Of a DNA stretch of 64,000 nt, positions 58,897 through 64,000 are shown in pieces. Position 1 is the first letter of the stretch. The number at the start of each line of letters is the position of its first letter. Made by a program: the position numbers and the translations under genes. Source of the DNA: Mesotaenium endlicherianum (Eukaryota; Streptophyta; Zygnematophyceae; Zygnematales; Mesotaeniaceae); NCBI GenBank assembly GCA_009602735.1, contig WELA01000485.1, positions 66,831 through 130,830 on the forward strand, written 5' to 3'. Below the pieces are notes generated by a model that ran no database searches, had not been told where the DNA came from, and was given only the letters and a program-made list of their open reading frames with translations.

Positions 58897-61397
58897 TTTT
58901 CAAGGTAAGTCAGCATAGCAGCCGCATTGACGATCAACAAGGTTTGCATAATTTTTTTCATTGAAGATATGGCTGTAGTTTATCATTCAAGTCATATTTT
59001 ATTTATTTCCTTGGCCACTAATACATTAAGCTAAGGTGGGAGTGCAAGTTAATGAACCTCGTTCGGTAATTCATAAGTGGGCATGAGATGTTGATGCACT
59101 TGCTAGTATAGTCAGCCAAATTTGCACATTCTTTGAAGAATATCACTACTAGCATCTTTCTTAAACATTATGGGGAAACTGATTTGCATAAAGAATGGAT
59201 GCTGTTCATGTCTGCAGGTTAAACGCAAAAAAGGTGGGAGTTTCCCTGTTTGCTCGTCACAATGCGACGTGGTGCTTGTTCATACATGTACTCAAGGAAG
59301 CTGAAGAAGCCTGGTAACTAATGAATTTGGAGTATTATACTTCAAGAGCCAATTTGGGATGCTTGCTGGTGCTTTTTAAACTTGCAAGCTAGTCTCCAGA
59401 TTGGGTGTATATGTAGCCCCTTCCTCAACAGGCAGCAAGTAACTTCTTACACTGTGTCCCACACCACAGTTGGGCAGTAGATGTGAGAGTCAAGGAAGCT
59501 GGCCATCTTAGTTGTTGGTGATAACACACAATCAATGTAGCAGTTATTCACGGTGGGCTAGAAGCTGTGCACCCCATATATTTCGCTCCTGTCTTTCACG
59601 TGCTAGCCTGGTAGAGCCATCAGTAAGTGCGTAGGGTAGTAGTCTTACTACTGTTCATATTAGTTGGTCCTCTTCTCAAGCCCAGCCGTTAGTGTTACCA
59701 AATGAAAGCGACTGTTGCTATAACTCCAGGTGAAGAGGATGTCTGTAGTCAGAATACGAATGAGTGAAGAATAAAACAGCTCTTCAAGTGAATAAGCACA
59801 GAAGTAGCTGTGGCTGCAAGAATTTCCAATAGCATAATAGAAAAAAACTCTGTGAAGGATCATCTCGTTATTCAAAATCTGACCAAGTGTAACAAGTCAA
59901 GTGTGTAAGCAGTGCAGCTTTCTCGTATTATTATTTGCAACAGATGTACACTGCCACTTCACCCTTTATGTGCTGCGAGTCAATATGTGGAGTTCCTTGT
60001 TTGGCATGCATGCAGGAAAACTGCCCTGGTTGAGCATATCAGCCCGCCCTACATTGCCCAGATGCTGTATCAGAGTGTTTAGGACTCTCCATGTACCCCC
60101 CCATGCTTCTGCGTACTCGCCCATAGTACGTAGATATATGCTGTAATGAGGATTGAGAGACCTCAGGATTTGAATGATGGGGCCACAAAAGACTCCCATG
60201 GACTTGGAGTGGGGTGCTTTCATTCGATTGACCAGCTCAGACGACTTAGCGCAGGGCACCTTCTTTGCCATGAGGTATATCGTGTGTGCCTTCATTGCCT
60301 TCCCTTTTACAGCATGCTCTTCACTCTTGGAAGTAAAGACAGTCATATAGGACTAACTTCAGGCACATACACATGAGCATGAACACATGTATATATGTTA
60401 AGGAGCCTAAACACATGCACCCTATTATAGGTTAAGGCATGTGTAAATAGGGAAAGAAGCTTCAACCTCCTACAATGCAGATGCACCTTTGGCATGCGAT
60501 CCACTGATAACACTTGATTCGTTCATATACAAAGTTAGTAACACGAAGGAGGTTAAGTAAGAAGAAAGCATGCGGCACTAGGAAACGTAGGTCTAGGCGG
60601 TAAAAGAAGGGCCTTCAATAGACAGTGTTGAAGGAGCCAGGAAAAAGTAATTTTATTGGGATCCCTGGTGTCCACTGGTATCCCATCTGTACTTCTTTTG
60701 GCTAACCTACAAGGAGGTGCACTAGTCGCAGGCAAACCCACAAAACCTTAGGCATGCCCGTAAATCACATTTATAATGATACAGTAGCATAACTCAAGAG
60801 CATTAACTTCCTCTAAGCAAATCTGGAATGTACCTCACCAAAAGTGGAATGGCCATCCACTACTCCCTGTGTGGAGAGCATGCGTGCTGCTTTCCAACAT
60901 AAATGCTCGTGACTGAGAACTTCTTCTCCAAGCCAGACACCTTCAGCGCTCTATACATCCTAAATGTCTTCTACTTCCAAAAAAGCTGTAACTGGCAAAA
61001 TTAGAACTCCCTCTGCCCCACATCTCTTCAAGCCTGTACTAGCCCAGTCCAGCCAATTGCATACTCAATTTGCTGGAGCAACTGTTAATTCAAACCTATA
61101 TACAAAAATGCCATGCGCACTTGCAGCCTGTCCTGATTCAAAAGCCTAGGGTTCTCCAATGGTTTTGTCGGGCTTGAAGCTTAACAGGGTTTCGCCTGGC
61201 CCTGAGATGGACTGCACATGTCTACAGTAGAAGTATACAGGGTGTACCTTCAATAAAGGAAGCTCTGCAATTGGTGCTCTATTTGCCTCACTTACATCTA
61301 GTAAGCCTGCCTATGCGGTCCCTTGCCAACCCTACCCAAGTCCAAAGCTTTACAAAGCAATATATCTCCTGACACCACAAGCCCGCCTTTCACCCCC
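58897..61397. other. Intergenic or intronic, no supported gene
   Basis: A donor GTAAGT lies at about 58910. A possible terminal exon after TCTGCAG (59219) reads VGVSLFARHNATWC and then a stop, but nothing confirms it. Other small frames are unremarkable. Confidence 0.4.
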
Positions 61398-61493
61398 TCA
61401 AGCTTTGTCCCCTTTACTATGCTTCATCAGTCCGCGTATCTCATCACCAGAGGGTGGCCTTGGACCTTCGGGAGGGTATACAACATAGGACCT
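61398..61493 (-). CDS. PET100: PET100-like cytochrome c oxidase assembly factor, exon 2
   Basis: After the acceptor TTTGCAG the exon reads RSYVVYPPEGPRPPSGDE then IRGLMKHSKGDKA and TGA. RSYVVYPPEGPRPPS is the signature end of plant PET100-like proteins. The phase (0) matches exon 1. The joined protein is 74 residues, the usual size of the family. Confidence 0.85.
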   Translation of the reverse strand, partial: RSYVVYPPEGPRPPSGDEIRGLMKHSKGDKA

Positions 61494-61900
61494 CTGCAAA
61501 CAGTGGAGCCGACAGATAAGAAACTCAATAGAGTAAGAAGGTGACCACCATTTCCAACACCTAACACGTGAAAGGAATCCACACAGGCCTCACGAATATC
61601 TTCCCCAGGCACAGCATCGCGTTCACTATCCTCGACGAGCTAAACAGAAAAGGTCGCCTCACTTCCAGAAGTGACCAGCTGCAGCGGCAAAACCACGTCC
61701 AAGTATGGGGACATAGAAGAGTATTTTTCAACCACATTTCACCTCAAGTCATTCGTCAAAGGTCACACAATGAACAATCACCCACGACTACGCGGGCGCA
61801 GGCACTGATTCTCTATCATTCTGGTACTTGAAAAACAGACCCCTGTACTGAACGAAATAATATAGAAGCCGCAGGGAGAGGAAAGCTTTGCTGCTTTTAC

Positions 61901-62029
61901 ATTTTTAATTATCTTCTCCAAATTTCCTGAGTTGTTGGCAAAGACGAGCATCATTGCAATTGGAATTGTTATGTAGCAGCCAAATTTGAACACCTCCAAA
62001 AAGCCCTTGCCCGTGGTCCGTGCAGACAT
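61901..62029 (-). CDS. PET100: PET100-like cytochrome c oxidase assembly factor, exon 1
   Basis: The ATG at 62029 gives MSARTTGKGFLEVFKFGCYI then TIPIAMMLVFANNSGNLEKI and the donor GTAAAA after KN. The hydrophobic helix (YITIPIAMMLVFA) after an EVFKFG start is typical of PET100, an inner-membrane mitochondrial protein that acts late in complex IV assembly with the MR-1S/COX7A module in animals or Cox7-9 in yeast. The intron is 407 bp. Without it the frame runs into unrelated residues. The gene diverges from the thiolase gene. Confidence 0.85.
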
Positions 62030-62686
62030 GATGGAGAAGCAATAGCAAGTATATTGGAGTCCTCAGCAGTCACTCTCAAGCCTGATAGCTACAAATATAC
62101 ATCTCTTGGCCTCTACCATGAGCATCGACGACCGCATCGAACTGAACTGGAGTAAATTTTCAGTGGCACATTTTGGTCCTCCGACGTCAATGCCATGGCT
62201 GCCATGCAAAAGCGATGCGACACAAGCTATCGACATGTTGCCTGGTGATATGGTGAATTTAATGTCGGGAACATTTGTACGATCCTGTACTTCTCCAAGG
62301 AGTTCCCCCGTCTGTCTTCGGAGAAACCCGTAGTAGACAGACTTCCAAGGCGCAATTTGGTCAGCTTCGGAAACGACCACCTTCTGCAATCTTTTGGTCT
62401 TCCCCGGTTGCAGGTGCCAGCACTTTTGCATCTTCTTTACTGCTGCTTCTCTGCTGCTTCTCACTGCAAAATTGCTGCATCAACAGATCGTCACAAGTAG
62501 AATACTCGTAAGAGAAAGTGGAGATCCTGTAGAGAAGCCAGCGGTTTACAGGATCAGGATACTCTGTCCTACATGCGTGTAGAACTCGGCCTTATTCCAC
62601 CTCGCGATCACGTTAGGAAGGCAGGTCAAATCGTTTTGCGAGCGTCAGTTGTAAACTGAGGGTACTTTCGGCGGGATCAAAGCATC
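62030..62686. promoter_or_regulatory. Divergent intergenic region between PET100-like and thiolase genes
   Basis: 657 bp separates the two start codons, so it should hold both promoters and 5' UTRs. No clear TATA box is seen. A minus-strand 133-codon frame (62063-62464) starts at GTG and has no recognised domain. Confidence 0.5.
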
Positions 62687-62759
62687 ATGGCTGCTACGAA
62701 TGGCGATTCACACACCAACGGGAATGGCAACTCACACACCTACGAGATACAGGATCGGG
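62687..62759 (+). CDS. AACT: Acetoacetyl-CoA thiolase, exon 1
   Basis: The ATG at 62687 gives MAATNGDSHTNGNGNSHTY then EIQDR, a short non-conserved N-terminus before the thiolase fold. The donor is GTAAGC at 62760, and the exon ends one base into the next codon, a G that completes Asp in exon 2. The enzyme joins two acetyl-CoA to acetoacetyl-CoA, the first step of the cytosolic mevalonate pathway. Confidence 0.75.
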
Positions 62760-63848
62760 GTAAGCCGGCAGCTTGTTTTGACTAGAGTTATGCGGTCGTT
62801 CTGATGCTCACTATGAAGGGCATGTAGCAGTGGATTCCACAGGACCATTAAGTAATAGTTCAATTGGTGGTTGATGATTACGTACTTTCAACAGGTTTCC
62901 AGAGCGTGATACTGAATTTGCTTGTTTCGTTGTCTCGCTGCAGTGCTATTTTGGAAAATTAACGATCCTGTGGGTGGGGATCTTGCTGGTTGAGCTTCTG
63001 ATCAGAGCTGACAAGCCAGAAAAGCCAGAACTGTCAGTAACCTTTTTCAGCAGCAAATCTCACCTTAAGGCGTGACTGCATAGCCCCCCTCTTCTCGCCT
63101 ATGCCTTGCGGAAAGCTCAGGATGTTGTTTAGCAACAACAGTGACATTCTTCCTTTGGAGAGCCTTCTTATACAAACTGAAGCAACAGCTTTTGCACTAT
63201 CAGAGAGGGCATAAATGCTACTTGCACTTCCTAGAGGGGGAGTGGGAAGGGGGGGGGGNCCTACAATTGACCCCGTGGACCCAGTAATAAGAGCACGGTG
63301 GGTTGACTCTGTTGCCTTTGCCTCTGAAGTTATTTCTCTCTTCACCCCTTGAATTCCATTCCCAAATTTTTGAGCACCTGACTGGGTCTGTTTTCTGAAA
63401 GGTGTCAGCTTGCCAAGTTTTCTATTCCCTTACCTCCCCTCCCCCCCCACATGCACAANTCTATCTTGTATTTTGCCCCCTCCTATTTCAACATCCTGCT
63501 GGCCTTCTGCCTCAACAATGCTCCCTACCACGCCAAGATAGCAAGCCGACCCGTCGCTAGCCATTCTCAGCTTTAGCTGGTGAAGCTTGAACTCGTGTCC
63601 CTCTCCCCTTCCCTCTCTTACTGCTTAGAGACAGAGCGTGAGTAGTCTGGCAGTGACCCCCCCCGAGGGGCTTGCAGCAGCAGTGCTCGTCTGAAGTTAC
63701 GCTTGGTCGATTGGCTGAGGGGGACCCGCAGCTGTAACTGAGACCTGAGAGAGTTGAGAGCTGAGTTCTGATGGTATGAAGCAGCCATGTGCGCTCAACC
63801 CTGTGCCTTGCTCCCTGCGGGTGCTTGTACAACCTGGTTTTTGTGCAG
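62760..63848 (+). other. Thiolase intron 1
   Basis: 1089 bp from GTAAGC to TGTGCAG. It contains two n gaps (63259 after a G run and 63459), so its true length is uncertain. Confidence 0.7.
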
Positions 63849-63947
63849 ATGTGTGCATCGTGGGGGCCGCCCGCACTCCCATGGGGGGCCTGATGGGATC
63901 GCTCGCATCCCTCACTGCCATTCAGCTGGGCTCTGTAGCCATCAGCG
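63849..63947 (+). CDS. AACT: Acetoacetyl-CoA thiolase, exon 2 (gene continues past window)
   Basis: Residues VCIVGAARTPMGGLMGSLAS then LTAIQLGSVAIS match the very conserved thiolase N-terminus (IV.A.RTP.G.F.GSL......LG..AI). A GT at 63948 follows AIS and fits the next conserved Ala codon starting with G. The catalytic Cys, His and Cys lie beyond the window. The plant AACT family is favoured over 3-ketoacyl-CoA thiolase by RTPMGG..GSL. Confidence 0.85.
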
Positions 63948-64000
63948 GTGCGGATGCTCTCTCTCCTCCATACCTCAGACCTCCTCCCTCCTCCCCCCCC
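63948..64000 (+). other. Start of thiolase intron 2
   Basis: Pyrimidine-rich sequence with no further thiolase residues. It runs off the window. Confidence 0.6.

Noticed and set aside
59966-60346. Minus-strand 126-codon frame
   Set aside because: No recognisable domain or splice context; length is possible by chance in this composition.
62063-62464. Minus-strand 133-codon frame in the PET100/thiolase intergenic region
   Set aside because: Starts at GTG, has no known motif and overlaps likely promoter and UTR sequence.

Overview
The window looks like a piece of a repeat-rich streptophyte nuclear genome. A charophyte alga such as Chara is my best guess, but this is an inference. The evidence is: GT-AG introns; chromodomain Ty3/Gypsy elements whose primer-binding sites match initiator tRNA-Met; a plant-type acetoacetyl-CoA thiolase start; a plant-type PET100 homologue; and a retroelement that carries a cytosine methyltransferase. 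No bacterial features are seen.

Positions 1-48.9 kb are a nested stack of mobile elements. On the left, 1-2.35 kb is a Gypsy gag/protease fused to a cytosine-5 DNA methyltransferase domain, cut off after motif VI. It is joined to a decayed chromodomain Gypsy element (G2, 2.35-7.67 kb). The 3' end of G2 is split by a 14.5-kb element, A1 (7676-22206). A1 is itself split by a reverse-oriented, nearly intact element A2 (12112-20903), and A2 is split by a 2.1-kb piggyBac-like element at TTAA (12817-14927). A1's 5' LTR also holds an LTR of family C. The G2 LTR is then broken by B1 (22310-33700), whose gag is interrupted by a 5.3-kb DNA transposon T (27402-32723) with a decayed RNase-H-like transposase. 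Next come an LTR-X-LTR-X' duplication (32.9-36.2 kb), a deleted B copy (B2), and A3 (40540-47220) inserted into the B2 LTR. B2 sits against the 3' end of a C element (47515-48896).

A2 and A3 carry the best-preserved coding capacity: a 426-aa Gag and a 1221-aa Pol. Pol lies in the -1 frame, with a classic A AAA AAC slippery heptamer followed by a perfect 7-bp hairpin just before the gag stop. They are probably recently active chromoviruses.

Positions 48.9-64 kb are different. 48.9-51.0 kb shows no gene I can support. 51.07-56.0 kb is a GC-rich, multi-exon, minus-strand gene for a PPR-like protein with a strongly low-complexity N-terminus and intron repeats derived from its own splice-acceptor region. 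56.1-58.3 kb is repeat-rich intergenic DNA. 58.3-58.9 kb holds a possible gene for a small N-myristoylated protein. 61.4-62.0 kb holds a two-exon PET100-like cytochrome c oxidase assembly gene (minus). It shares a 0.66-kb divergent intergenic region with the first two exons of an acetoacetyl-CoA thiolase gene (plus) that runs off the right edge.
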